From: Melampsora larici-populina 98AG31
Lineage: Eukaryota; Basidiomycota; Pucciniomycetes; Pucciniales; Melampsoraceae
Assembly: GCF_000204055.1 (NCBI RefSeq)
Contig: NW_006768796.1
Coordinates: 955,608-1,019,607, forward strand
Reading direction: 5' to 3'
Length of the DNA: 64,000 nt
Shown: piece after piece, positions 10,413 through 22,016 of the stretch
How positions within the stretch are numbered: position 1 is the stretch's first letter
How the letters are laid out: every line of letters starts with the position of its first letter
Notes under the pieces: generated by a model
Database searches by the model: none
What the model was told of the DNA's origin: nothing
Seen by the model: only the letters and a program-made list of their open reading frames with translations
Program-made: the position numbers and the translations under genes

Positions 10413-12074
10413 ATGTTCACATACACCAAGATGCGCTCAAAAGCTTAGGGCCCGTTCGGTCCCTTTTCAGATATTATCTGACCTGAAAGCCAAATTTCGA
10501 TTTGCCCCTATCTCGAGGGGCACATCGAGATTTTGGTATCTCAGGGATGAAAACTACCGAACAGCAATCTGAAAAAGGTCAACAGGTGTCTGTTGACCCC
10601 TTCAAGATCATATTGCTGTTCGGTAACAACAATCTCCAAGCTGCATCTTTGCTCTCTATCTCATCCAAACCTCTAAAATGGTCATCCATGACCTTCATCG
10701 TTCTCTCGCTTCAACAAAACCTCATCGTAGGGAACTCGTGCAACGAGTGTGATAATAACACAAGTAATAATATCAATTAATTGTTTGTTTGGAGACACAT
10801 ACATGATCCAGGCTGTGGAATAGAGGGGTATCAAGAACATGAATAAAGAAAAAAAGAATAGGAAAACAAGAGGAAAAAAGCGGAAACAAACAAAACAAAC
10901 GGAAACGAACAAAACAAAACAAATAAAGAAAAGAAAAGAAAAAGAGACAAAAGAAACAAAAAAGAAAAAACAAGGAGAGAAATGGTTGAATAAGTCGCCA
11001 GGTCATGACAAAGCTGAGCAAAGGATTGAAAGCTATCAAGAGGCGACATGAAAAGGGTATGTGTTGATAATGAGATGTGGAGAGAGAAGTGGATGATCAA
11101 CGACGATGAGGGAGGGGCAGATAGAGATAGAGGGCCGAGATACAGCCTCAAGGCTCTATCTCTATCTGGTCAAATATCTTGATCTTGTTGATCAGATATT
11201 GACCCCAAATACTGGAACCGAACATCAATCTGGTTTTCACTTTTTGGTCGAGATTGGACCGAGATACTATCTGACAGTATGTAACACTTTTGGTGTGAAA
11301 TTTCATCAGATAGTATCTGATCAGCGGGACCGAACGGGCCCTTATATCAAGGTGGTTTTCATGTGTATGATTATCTCAGTATCTGTTTTGAAAAGAGCGG
11401 CTTCAGCCGAGACATTCTCGATGCTATGCAACTACGCGTTTGACGGGGGCTCAGCAGGCGATCCAGTATGTTAGTCATTTTTATCACATTTTGGTTTCAT
11501 CTAGGTCAGCTCAAGTGGTATTTGCTTTGAAACAGCTTGTTCGCAGGTCCGCAAGGAAGGAGATTATTACAATCGATATTGTAAAGCTGACACATGCACA
11601 GGTAAAGTTGCTCACGTTCCTCTCCATTTACAAGCACGCATCATGAATGACACTTCATTCATATGTGAATATCACAGTCGTAGGGAGTAAAGAGACAATG
11701 GTCCAAATGCCTTGTGGGAAGATCAAACGACATTGCGCGAAGTACTATCCTTCCGCCGACCCGCAGAAGCATAATATTTACAGTGAGTAAACATTTCCTT
11801 TCCAATCCTTGAAGCCATTGATAATTTTCTCACACAACTTCATCTTATGTTTTTACCATGTGTATGTTCAGTTTGTTTTGACAACTATGATCGCCAAGAG
11901 TTCAAATGTCCCCACGCCATTGGCGCATGGCCATACCTGGGTAAGGCACATTTTTCTGTTATTACGGAGAAGTTTGCACAACGAGTTATTGATCTCATCA
12001 GTATTTGTCTTTGATTCAATTCAATAGGGTGTTCAACATGTTGCGAAAAAGAAGATTACAACAAGTGCAAGTAA
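10413..12074 (+). pseudogene. Cys-rich secreted protein gene split by a MITE
   Basis: Coding pieces are 10413-10447, then after the inserted element 11345-11465, 11505-11601, 11684-11782, 11872-11940 and 12028-12074. Every intron has GT-AG ends (GTATGT, GTAAAG, GTGAGT, GTAAGG) and the phases agree throughout. Leaving out the insert and one copy of TTA, the frame is continuous for about 155 codons. It would begin with a basic n-region, a hydrophobic core and an AASA-type cleavage site, followed by a mature part with about a dozen cysteines, including a CSTCC cluster near the end. Small Cys-rich secreted proteins of rusts are candidate effectors; that role is inferred. As it stands, only a start inside the leader (ATG 11361) remains downstream of the insert, so secretion is doubtful. 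Confidence 0.65.
10448..11341. mobile_element. PIF/Harbinger-type MITE, 894 bp
   Basis: Terminal inverted repeats GGGCCCGTTCGGTCCC at both ends, flanked by TTA on each side (10445-10447 and 11342-11344). TTA is the expected Harbinger target duplication. Subterminal sequences around CAGATA(T/C)TATCTGA are also mirrored. The interior has a purine-rich run (~10840-10980) and no transposase, so it needs help from an autonomous element. The terminal sequence does not match the Harbinger element at 15418-25275, so a different partner is implied. Confidence 0.85.
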
Positions 12075-13438
12075 TCACCTTTTGATTTACGGACTTGAGT
12101 GTACTGGGAATTTGGAATAAGAATTATAGGGTGTCAATGAAGTCGAATAAAAGCATACAAATGATGACTGATGTCATATATGTCGGAGATGAAATGGACC
12201 TTTTACGAGCTATGCGTACAGAATCCACCTGGAATAAAGCTTGAAGCGTCTTGAATTGCACAAGAATTGATGATAGATCTTTTAAAGATAAGCATGATGA
12301 ACTTTAAATCTTTCCATATGCATATATAGTAATTTGAAACAAATCTCAATAAAATCTATATACTATGCTACTTGGCTAATTCTGGCCCTCAATGAGCTCT
12401 CATAGGCTCTCATCAACTGATTGCTTCTGAGATTCTGATGTCTTCGTTTATAAACAAATGATCTCCAATTAATTCGACAAATCGACCCTCATCACCGCTT
12501 CAGATCAGATGATTTTGATTTGGGTCCAACCGGAGACTACTATCTTGGACGTCGATTGGTCCTCTATAGCTGGCAAAGGTATTGCCAGGCAGGAGTGACA
12601 GGAATGCTATTGAGTACGTTCAAATGTGAACATAGGAGACATATCACAATTCTGGGCATCTTGAGATGAACCTCAAATGAAGTGCTTTGTTTCAATGACA
12701 GCACAAGTGGATTTATGGCATTATGTCAAACTCAAAATGCAACGGAATATCAGAAAATAATTTGAAGTAAAACTATTTGAAGTATGGACCAGGTTCTTTT
12801 AGTAGTCTTCCTTGAGGCAGTTTTTTTGGATGGTTGAAGTGAAACATGTGGATCCTTTATTTCTGGAGCATGGATGGATCTTCTTTAGCTTAACGAGAGT
12901 CAAGACACAGCCGTGCGTAGAGATCTTTGTCAAGCTAAGCCTTCTGTGGTGGGTACATATGAAATAGTTAATCAATTGCTTGGTCGGTTTGGTACCCAAT
13001 AGCTCAGCTGATAAAGCACATGTTCAGATGATTGTAAAAGAGTTGTCTGATGGTTCTTCAGAGGTACGGGAAGCATACTAAAAATTGAGGGGATGGTAGA
13101 ATTTAGAAGGAGATTATATGGCGTTGATGTTGCCCGGTGATGTTGCATTGCCGGTGTTGGATAATATTTTAAGAGCCTTTGAAGGCCTTTGATCAATAGA
13201 ACTAAACTCATGGGTTTATTTCAGTTCTCAGATATTCTTATCCTTCAGCCACCTCACAATACCACCCAACATACCTATAAACAAAGGAGGTAGAGTTGAA
13301 GACTGTTGAAGAGATGTGTCGGCCACTGGCTGTGCGACCACCAAAGTGCATTAGACCACGTAAATAGACCACAACGGTCCAATTCCAATTTCAGAAGTAA
13401 CTTCCCCACATGTTCCCGTGGTCCCCATGTACAACACG
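12075..13438. other. Gene-free stretch, includes duplicate copy 2
   Basis: 12231-12560 is the diverged duplicate of 6846-7150. The remainder has no recognised gene. A tRNA-like A-box at ~12990 lacks a matching B box or cloverleaf. Confidence 0.3.
12231..12560. repeat. Diverged duplicate, copy 2 (partner 6846-7150)
   Basis: Begins GGAATAAAGCTTGAAG and keeps block order with copy 1. It ends in a short minus-strand coding remnant. The EAF6 gene between the copies is not duplicated. Confidence 0.5.
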
Positions 13439-13920
13439 ATGTCTTTCAAAACCCACCTCAATATATTTGTGATGTACATCACACTGTCATTCCTTATGGA
13501 AATCAACTCGGTCAGCGGCCTAGACTGTCCCGCTGGATTCAATAAGGGGGACCCAGCCGGTGAATCCTTTTTGATATAGACTGTCGTTGTCATCTGTTCT
13601 GATCCTTTCTACTTTTCACACAGCTTGTGCGCAGACTATTGCAGGGTATGGAACCTACAATTGTCCATATGCGCGATGTGGCCATGCTGGTGAAGTCCTC
13701 CAAAACCTCTTTATTTCACACTCATGATATTTACAACAATTTCTTCTGTGGATGTGATCACCAAAGGACATAAGTGGATATGGATGTACAATTGTGTGCT
13801 TTATGGTTCCGATCAGACCGGAGTAAGTAACCAACAATGCGAGGAGTATAATTATCTCAGTGACGGTATTTTCAGTCAGTAGATGATTCTCTACCTTTTC
13901 ATTCTTCATACTTCAATTGA
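13439..13920 (+). CDS. Small secreted protein, four exons
   Basis: Exons 13439-13559, 13624-13689, 13767-13822 and 13876-13920 join in frame (288 nt, 95 residues). Donors are GTGAAT, GTGAAG and GTAAGT. The protein starts with a basic residue, a hydrophobic run (residues ~7-20) and an SVSG cleavage-like site. The mature part has five cysteines. The exon-1 end (CPAGFNKGDPAG) resembles the matching part of the gene at 10413-12074, and both first exons end near a GDP motif, which suggests a local family. The third acceptor (CCAAAG) is weak, so the C-terminal half is less certain. Effector function is possible but inferred. Confidence 0.5.
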
Positions 13921-14661
13921 TCAACACCTTTGCTGAAATCAACTCCATGAATCTGAACTTTTTTTGATCAACATTTGTTTAGCTTGTTGGAACCATCACA
14001 GTATCCTTTATACGTGCCCCCATAAGGTGACTGACACATCAATATGTAGGCCAACTTTTTGTGATTTTGAAGAAGCTCAGAAAATGTGCCATTGATGTCA
14101 TCCGTCTTTGCTTTTGACTCGGTAGCTTGTGAAGGTTGCAGCTTAAACTAAGGGCCTCGCGCGGCCACAGGTTTATCACTATTAGTATTATTGCAAGTCA
14201 TTGATGTAAACCCTTGATCTTTTGAGACATCCAATATGATAAAAGAGCCTTTTGATGTCTTGGTGATCCAATTTCATAACAAGTCTTACGTGTTACTCCA
14301 AAGGACTAAACAAGACATTGGTGATTTTTTTATTGTTGAATAAGAAGTGTACCAAATTTGTACATTTTCTGGTTGTCAGAAGTCCAAGTCATATTGAAGT
14401 TTATTGATACTTCTGCACCGCCTTCCAAAGCTATTGTAACTCCATGAAATTATGCCCATGCAAAAGTGTTCCAAGAATTTTATCAGAATATGGAAAATTG
14501 GAGGAAAAATATAACAATTTGTGTTTTTACTTTTTGTAAAATTGATGAACTTGCATCCTATATTCAGACAGAAATTGACATACAAGAAATTGACATACAA
14601 TATGCCAAATCTCTGCACCACAATTAGTTTGAGAATGATTTTTGGTGCTCTCAGTTCAACC
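13921..14661. other. Gene-free stretch
   Basis: AT-rich sequence with no convincing frame, RNA or repeat. It ends at the target site of the MITE at 14662. Confidence 0.3.
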
Positions 14662-15213
14662 TCAGCATGAGCCCCGCTCGCTCGGGAGCGGGGACCGGCG
14701 AAAATCCACCCCAAGCACTTTTTGGAAATGCATCCCGGCTTCCAAGCCGACCCCTCCCCGTCGGGGATCTTCATGTACATCTTCAGACCGTCCCCCGCCA
14801 CCGAAAATTGGGGGCCTACCGAAATATCGGTTCCCCGTCGGTTCCCCGTCGAGTGTTAGTCGGTAGAGCTTGCTAGATCAAAAAAATTCATAAATCTGCT
14901 TCACGAGCAAGTTCCGGCTGATATTCTACTGTTTCGTACAGGTATTTCATTGTATTTGATTCCTTATACTGATGTATGAGTTGTTACGAGGCCTTCCTCA
15001 CCTTTCATTTCTCCCTATCTGCCCTCGATTCTACAGCTCTCTGCTATAGCTCGGTTCCCCGATAAAAACCGGGGATCCTCATACTCTTGCCCGGTCCCCG
15101 CTCCGTCGGAGTCGGTACGGTGCCGGGGGGCTGAGATACCTATCCCGAGGCACCGTACCGACGGTACGGAAGCCGGAGATCCCCGAGCCCGCGGGAAACG
15201 GGGCTCATGCTGA
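14662..15213. mobile_element. hAT-type MITE, 552 bp, GC-rich
   Basis: Terminal inverted repeat TCAGCATGAGCCCCG at both ends and a perfect 8-bp target duplication GTTCAACC (14654-14661 and 15214-15221), the hAT hallmark. The interior is GC-rich and full of GGGGA/TCCCC palindromes. It encodes no protein. Sharp ends and a perfect duplication suggest recent insertion. Confidence 0.85.
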
Positions 15214-16542
15214 GTTCAACCGCATTCAAACTCATCTTCACCTGATTGACTTGAAATTTGTGGGTAGTCAGTCATAAACTTGGCTTGCAGTAGAAAGTTG
15301 TGAAGACTTTCAATGAAACCAAATCAAATACATGAGGTTGTTGTATTTACATTCAGCTTGAGAATATTGTTGGTACAAGCATGGCATTTTTGTGCTATGC
15401 ATAATATGAGACATTTACGGGATACAAAGTAGAAAGCCGGGCATGTGCCCGGGCACGCCTGCAGCTTTGAATCCCCGGTCACTCAAATTCAGACACCTTT
15501 GCTAACTCCAAAGCTTCGATTTCGCTCAGCACCAATTCCATGCCTCGGTTCACGCAGAAGCAAGACCTCAGACGCTCGATTCAAGTCGAACGCCACTCAA
15601 GAAAATCCCTGCGGCACAACAACCTACCCCTCCTTGCTACTTTTGGAGTCGATACAGCAGCTGTCCAGTTCCTATTCCGGATGCTTCACGCGCTGAAGCT
15701 CTTTTGCCAAGGTGTCACCAACAATGATCAAACTGATCAAAAGAAGGCCTCTCTTATCACTCTGGTCAGTCTTCTTGAGTTGCTACCCGCCTTGGATCGC
15801 AACTACAACCTCCTTTGATTGGGATATCGTCTTTGAGAACAGGCCTCCTCTGAGCTTGAGGTCCTAGACAAAGCACTCAGCATCTTAAATAACAAACGGT
15901 ATGTTTTGAACAGGATCTCTCGTGGCCGCCAGGAACTGCGAAATGCTTGGTTCTCTCAAGTTCTGTTGGAAGGTGGTGATGGTTTCATCAAGCTGGTATG
16001 TGATAAATCGTTCAAAATAAGTTATATTTCATGCTACTAATCCTGGTTTTTGGAAGGTCCGAATGTCCAAATCAGCTTTCAACAACCTCATCGATTTGAT
16101 AGAGGACAATCCGGTCTTTCATAATAACTCAAACATGAAGCAAGCTCCTGTTTGGTGGCAGGCAAAGGTGGCACTTGCAAACTTGGGAACAGCTGGTAAT
16201 GGTGGAGACCATTTTCATCTGGCACAAATGTTCAACTGCTCAGGTTTGTTTCTCTATCTCAGTTTGATTTTTAGGAACTAATATTTGGTTTTGATATTGA
16301 ACGTTCTAGAAGGTAGTGTCCAAAATTGGACAAACCTTTTCATCCTGGCTGTACTTGATTTGAAAGGCACATACATGCGGTGGCCCACTCCTGAAGAACT
16401 TTCAGCTCTTAAAAATCAAACACGCTCAATGTCATATTTCAAAGATTGTGTCGGATTTGTAGATGGTACTTACACTCCCCTGGCAACAGCCCCGCGTGCT
16501 ACACCTGAAGATTATTGGACACGTAAAAATTTTTACGCTTAC

Positions 16543-19500
16543 CACCCCCTTCGGTAACGCATATGTAACATGTGCGACCAAATATGCACCACCAAAAATG
16601 CGCAGTGATATTTGGTGGCACATGTGACCCAAGATTTTCATTCGGTAAACCCGAGTGCAACAAAAGGTGCACACGTATTTTTGCATATATATGCAAAAAT
16701 TGTGCATATTTGTGAAAACGACTTTTTTGTCATTTTTGCTTTTGATATATGCAACTTTGCGACTCTCTATCGCTCTCGTTTCTCACCTCATCAACGCCTG
16801 ATCGCATCGAAAAGCTGCGAAATAAGCGAAAAATTGCGCTGCGGATACAAAACCTCATTGCATAAATTCATTGCGCTTCGTTGAGAGCGCAATCCCGGTC
16901 AAAAACATGTCATTTCGTTGCGGAGGATCTCAACAAAGCGCAGTGAAGTTTTTTCTTTTGCAACACAAATAAATTGTGAAAATGGCTTCCAAAAAGCCGG
17001 GACAAGACCTTTGATTTCAAACCAACAAATCAGACGGAGGGGATAGATACAGAGCAAAATGAGGTGTTTAAAACACACACAAACACTGAAAGGCTTTTTG
17101 ACGTAATGAAAAATGTATCTAAAAGGTTCTCTTGCCCTTCTTTTGCCTTCCCATGATCTTCTACGCAATGCGCATGGCCTCTCCATAGTCTCCCGGAGGC
17201 ATAAAGCGCTTTTTCAACCACTCGCATAGTCCTACAGCGCGCTCGATGGTTTGTGAGGCCAAACCACCTCGATCAGCTGTAATCACATCGGCAGCAGCAC
17301 TGAAAGTGCGCTCACAGGCACATGAAGTACCTACACAGCAGAGGTAGTCACGTGCTAGTAAGGCCAAATTTGGGAAATGCTGAGCATGACACTGGCCAGG
17401 CAAAAATCAAGTCAGGATAAGAGAATATCAAATGAATGGAGCAATTGATTGAAAATGACTTACTGCCCACCAATGCAATATGTCTTGATTGTCATCGCAC
17501 ATATATTTTCCCAAAAGGTAAGCTTGAAGTTCCGCGTCTCCAGGTTGTTCTGGGGCATTTTGCGAAGCAAAGATGTTTCGCTCCTTGAATATGTTTTGAG
17601 GTGTTGCTTCAGATGATTCCGCTTCAGCTACCTTGGATGTGGTGTCGGGTGGGTTATCCTCAAGTAACTCTTCATACGCGTTTGTCAATACATCGTGTGC
17701 CGACTTGCTGCGATCAGGATATAAGGTTTCAAAGAACTTGCCGCGAAATTTCGGATTCAGCATGGTCGCCAGAATGATTGCGTGACAGTGAAGGGCTTCT
17801 TCTTGATAATTTTGAAGTCGAGAAATCATGATGCCGATCCTGGCCAGTTTTTGGTAAGGAGTCTTGGATTTGATAGCCTTGAGTGCCCTGATAGTGGTGG
17901 TATATTGGAACAATACTGATCCAGCGTTGGGAGCATCACCCTCCATGCATTTGGTAGAGGAATGGAAGATCTGAATTGATCGATCAATGACATCAAGTAT
18001 CAATAAGGGAAAAACTGATTTCAGATGAAAATGAAACTACCCACAATTAGCACATTTTTAAGCGCCTCAACCATCTTCCAGTCCTCTGGAGAGATACATA
18101 TACCATCAAAGTTGTTGTCCCTGTCCTTGTTCAACATGCGATTGACAATCTACAACAAAGATGGTCAGTTACATCCAAAGTTTCCAATTTAACATGTTTC
18201 ACATACCTTCTTGGCCTTCAGCAAACGCTCCAACATATCCAAGAAAATGTTCCAGCGCTGACCGTGGGCTGCAATTAAGCCTGGTCCAGTGTATGATTCT
18301 TCTTTTGCAATGGCACGGAAAAGTTGCATCATTGGTCCGTTCCTTGTAATAGTTTTGTTCACTTTTGAACACTGTTCAAACAAAGTTGTGAGCTGCGAAA
18401 CAAATGCAAGTATATCAAAGGAGATTAAACTTGCCTTGTGGATTGCTTTTGAGAACAAGTCACCTGAAACAATCTCGGTGGCTTCAATTTTGTCAGCCAA
18501 ATCATTGTCGTTGACATCGGATTCACTATCTCCGACACATGGATCCGGGTTATCTTTGGATGGTGGTTCTTCAAGGTCTTCATCGCCATCTTCAACTACA
18601 TCATCACCATTGTTCAAGACAATTGTCGGAGGCTTGTTGTTTTTGGGTAGATCGGGTAACAGTAGACAAAGTTTGCGTCCTCTTGGCGCGGTTGGCTTAG
18701 AGGCTCCGGATTGAACTTTGAGACTTGCAAGACCATCCTTCACAGTCAATGCGAGCTTGTGAGCATAGCATCGGATCTGATGACGGCTGGAATCCCAGTA
18801 AACTGCATCTTCCGCTGAAAGAAACATATCCTGGAGTTCATTAGCAGTAAGGGTATTTGTGCCCCCGGAGTTGGTGGTTTGAGCAACCACGTGGGTATCA
18901 AAAAACCAAGCAAGATACAAGGTTAGTTTTGAAAACTAAAGATCAGCCATTAAATAAAAATGCTTATCTTTTTGTGAAGCCCATGCCTGATGAGAAAACG
19001 ACCAACCGGGCGAGCGAGGAGAGCGCCATAATGGTTCCAAGCAACCAACTTGAGAGTCAAATGGTGAACGTGGAACTTCCAGTTCTTGTCAATGTACAAC
19101 ACAGACACACCGATGAAAGCTTGGCAACCACGCTTGGTTGTCCATACGTCGTGGATCAAGCAAAATTTTCCGGGTAGGTTCTACATAAAAAAAATCAGAT
19201 CAGATGATGATTGAATGATACAACGGAGAAGAAAAACTAAACTCACCTTTAATTTTTGAATTATGTCATTATGCATACCTTCGTAGATCTTCATTGCTTC
19301 TCTTGCTGCCCAAGCTGGAGTGTACAAAACAGCTGACGGATTGGCAAAGTGGAATGCTGCAATGAGCAACGGATCAGCCATGCGATTCCAAGGTAGTGCT
19401 TGTCTGACTAGCCAGAGGACAAGCATGCAGTTCAGCAACCGTACGGTGAGCTTCGGTATCTCCAGGAAAGCATAAAGAAGTGTCGTCTTTGGTCCTTCAG

Positions 19501-22016
19501 CATCTTTTTTGGCGGCTTCAACTTTCTGTTGATAAGATGGAGGTAGTTTAACACCAGCTGATATGGCTTTGTCTTGAGATTGACAGTGTTTACGGCCTAC
19601 TGCACCATCTCGGTGACCTTGTAGGTCGAAGTGATTGGTTTCCCCATCCTGATAGGACTTACCACACCACAAACATGGGTACAACTGCTTCTCGGTGTCT
19701 TCAGGCTGAGACAAAGGAGAGATCAAGAGAGTGAGATAGAGTGAAATAGAAAGAAAAGAAATGTCAGTAAACAGTGATCTAAAATGAATCTCAAAGGTCA
19801 CTTACATGTGCAGGATCGAATTTAGGATCATCATAGTAATCAAAAAGCTTGTCGGGCTCTTCAGTTTGCTCAGCTTTTCCAGGTTGATTATTTTTGGGGT
19901 TGGGAACCATCTCAATGTCGGAATCATTATCAACCATTTTAGCAAGTGCCTTTGGGACTTTTGAACGCTGAACAAATGAAGAAAAGTTACCAAACATGAA
20001 TCAGAGGTAAGAAAAACATCAATAAACACCTTTTTTTGGCTTTTTGCCCGAGCCTTTCCCTTCTTGTTTTTTGAAACCTTGCCTTTCTTCTTTTTTTGCT
20101 TGCCCCCAGATCGCGATACCGTGGACTCGGCCGAAGAAGATTCTTTGTCTGATGAAATCTCGGCTTTGTCACTTGTAGGGTCGTCATGAAGTATCTTGAT
20201 GGGACTTTGGCGAAGAGGAGAAGGTACAGCCAGACGCGAGTCCCGTGGCTGGGCAACAAAGCCTGGGGCCGTTTGAGTTGCTTGTGGGCTACGCGGACGG
20301 AGGGTACGGCTTCCAGAAGGTGAAGGGGGATGTAGCAATGATGAGGATGATTTGGCGCCGGCGGCTGATTCTTTTGCAGCCTTCTCAGCTTCAGCGCGGG
20401 CTTGGTTTGCAGCCTTGAGGGCTGCAGCAGCGGCCGCACCTGGTTTATAGCAAGCCATGACAGGAAAAGATGATAAGGAAGTGGAAAATCATAAAAAGTA
20501 AGGTGATGGATTTTTGACAAACAGTCAAGCAGTGCTTTTTCAAAACAAGAGAATTTTTTTGGTCAAAATGTGAGTGTATCTTGACCCCTTGCTGATAGTG
20601 TCTCAGCAGTCTGCTGTAAAGACAAGCACATGGATACAACAGGGGTAATAGACTAACCACACTACTGGTGCTCCATCCTCACGAGAAACAAACTAAACTC
20701 TTTTCTTTTTAACTACGCTATCTTAGTCTGACTTGGCAATGCATGGTTTTTCTGTGCTTGTGAAACTCTGAGTGTGAAGAAATCAACTACTGTTTATGTA
20801 TGTACTTTACCATCCCAATACAGTGCGCAATGCCCTGTTTTTTGCCATTTTGTTGTGAATATCCGCAATGACCTCACTGCATAATACCATTGCGTTGCGG
20901 TGTACCGCAACATGTAATATGGTCATTGTAAGTGCGCTGCTACGCAGTGCAGCACACTAAAATTCGCAAAAAATTTCGCTGGTGGTTAGGCGTTGACCTC
21001 ATCATGGTAAGTTTTTTCTTACTTGTCTCTTTTCCTCTTTTTTTCCATCTTCTTTCCCTCAACACTCAATACCCACCCTCTGCCTCACTAATCTTTTCGA
21101 TTTTTTCACTCATCCTGTCTTTCTAACATTTCTCCCTTTTGGTCACTCTTCACACTGATTCCAACTTGACTCTCTTTGATCGCCTCGCTTTACCTATTTT
21201 CACTCAATCTCAACATTATCAACTTGGCACAACCCTCATGCATCTAAATCAAAAATTCAATTAATCAAAACCAAATCATAATCGATTGAAACCAAAACCA
21301 TATCCTTCACATTGCAATATCATTCATTTGATTTGGAATCTTTCAATTTGAGAAATTATTAATTTATATCAAGATCAAGTCATATTCAATCAAAAGCAAA
21401 TCAAAATCATATTATTATGGGGACAAAACCAGGCGCTGATTTAAGACACTGATGTCATCATATCATTTTACCACTTTGAATCATTTCAGATACAAAAAGG
21501 ATTTGGGAATTTTATCCTTTACATGATTTGTATGGTCAAATTAATTTATACTTGTATTCTTCGAATCGGTTTGTTGTTTACATAGTCTTTGATTTTTTCA
21601 ATTCAAGATTCTCATTTATCCACAGAGATCTTATCTTCTCTCTCTTGCATTGGGATTTCCTTGAAAGGTTTGTTTGTTGAATTGCTTTTTGGATCCGATA
21701 GAAAGTTGAATATTAATGACACTGTCACCCTCAAAGGAAGATGAGCAAGACAAAGGGGAGATGAGAAGAATCGAGTTATTTGTACTCGATTCACTCAAAG
21801 ATAGCAAATTATCACGTTGAATGGCTCCAAGGTCATTTCTACCGAATGGCAAACAAGGGTAAACTTGTCAATGATTGTAAAATGCAACCTTTGAACACTT
21901 TACCGAACGTCTTCACATGAAGAAGAATATACATACACACACGATGAGAAAATTTCTCACCGTGATACAAAAGTCACATATGTAACTTTATGCAACTTTT
22001 GTTACCGAAGGGGGTG
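16543..22016. mobile_element. Nested element with hAT transposase, 5474 bp
   Basis: Terminal inverted repeat CACCCCCTTCGGTAAC at 16543-16558 and its complement at 22001-22016. Both flanks read TAC, so the apparent target duplication is 3 bp, not the 8 bp normal for hAT. Subterminal regions on both sides share motifs such as CTCA(T/C)TGCATAA and GCG(C/T)TGCGG. The single gene is an hAT-like transposase on the minus strand (17161-20458). Confidence 0.8.
17161..20458 (-). CDS. hAT-like transposase, about eight exons
   Basis: Exons read on the minus strand: 20458-20030, 19967-19806, 19705-19247, 19180 to ~18970, ~18890-18207, 18149-18045, ~18010-17465 and ~17400-17161. Most joins are phase 0 with clean GT-AG ends. 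The N-terminus is Ala- and Lys-rich and disordered. A BED-like finger (CLWCGKSY...H...H) lies in exon 3. The first catalytic Asp is in LIHDVWTT. The expected second Asp reads Asn (TTNSGG). The C-terminal hAT dimerisation motif SCACERTFSAAADV is intact. The boundary between exons 4 and 5 is unresolved (ATAAGC where the sister copy has ATAAGT). The frame is nearly open, but the Asp-to-Asn change should abolish catalysis. Confidence 0.75.

Noticed and set aside
10682..11151. Hydrophobic Phe/Leu/Ser-rich minus-strand ORFs resembling membrane proteins
   Set aside because: Complement of the purine-rich run inside the Harbinger MITE; composition artefact.
12985..13060. Possible tRNA gene (TAGCTCAGCTGATAAAGC)
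   Set aside because: Good A-box match but no B box or foldable cloverleaf.
18289..18714. 141-codon plus-strand ORF
   Set aside because: Antisense shadow of the hAT transposase exon 5.
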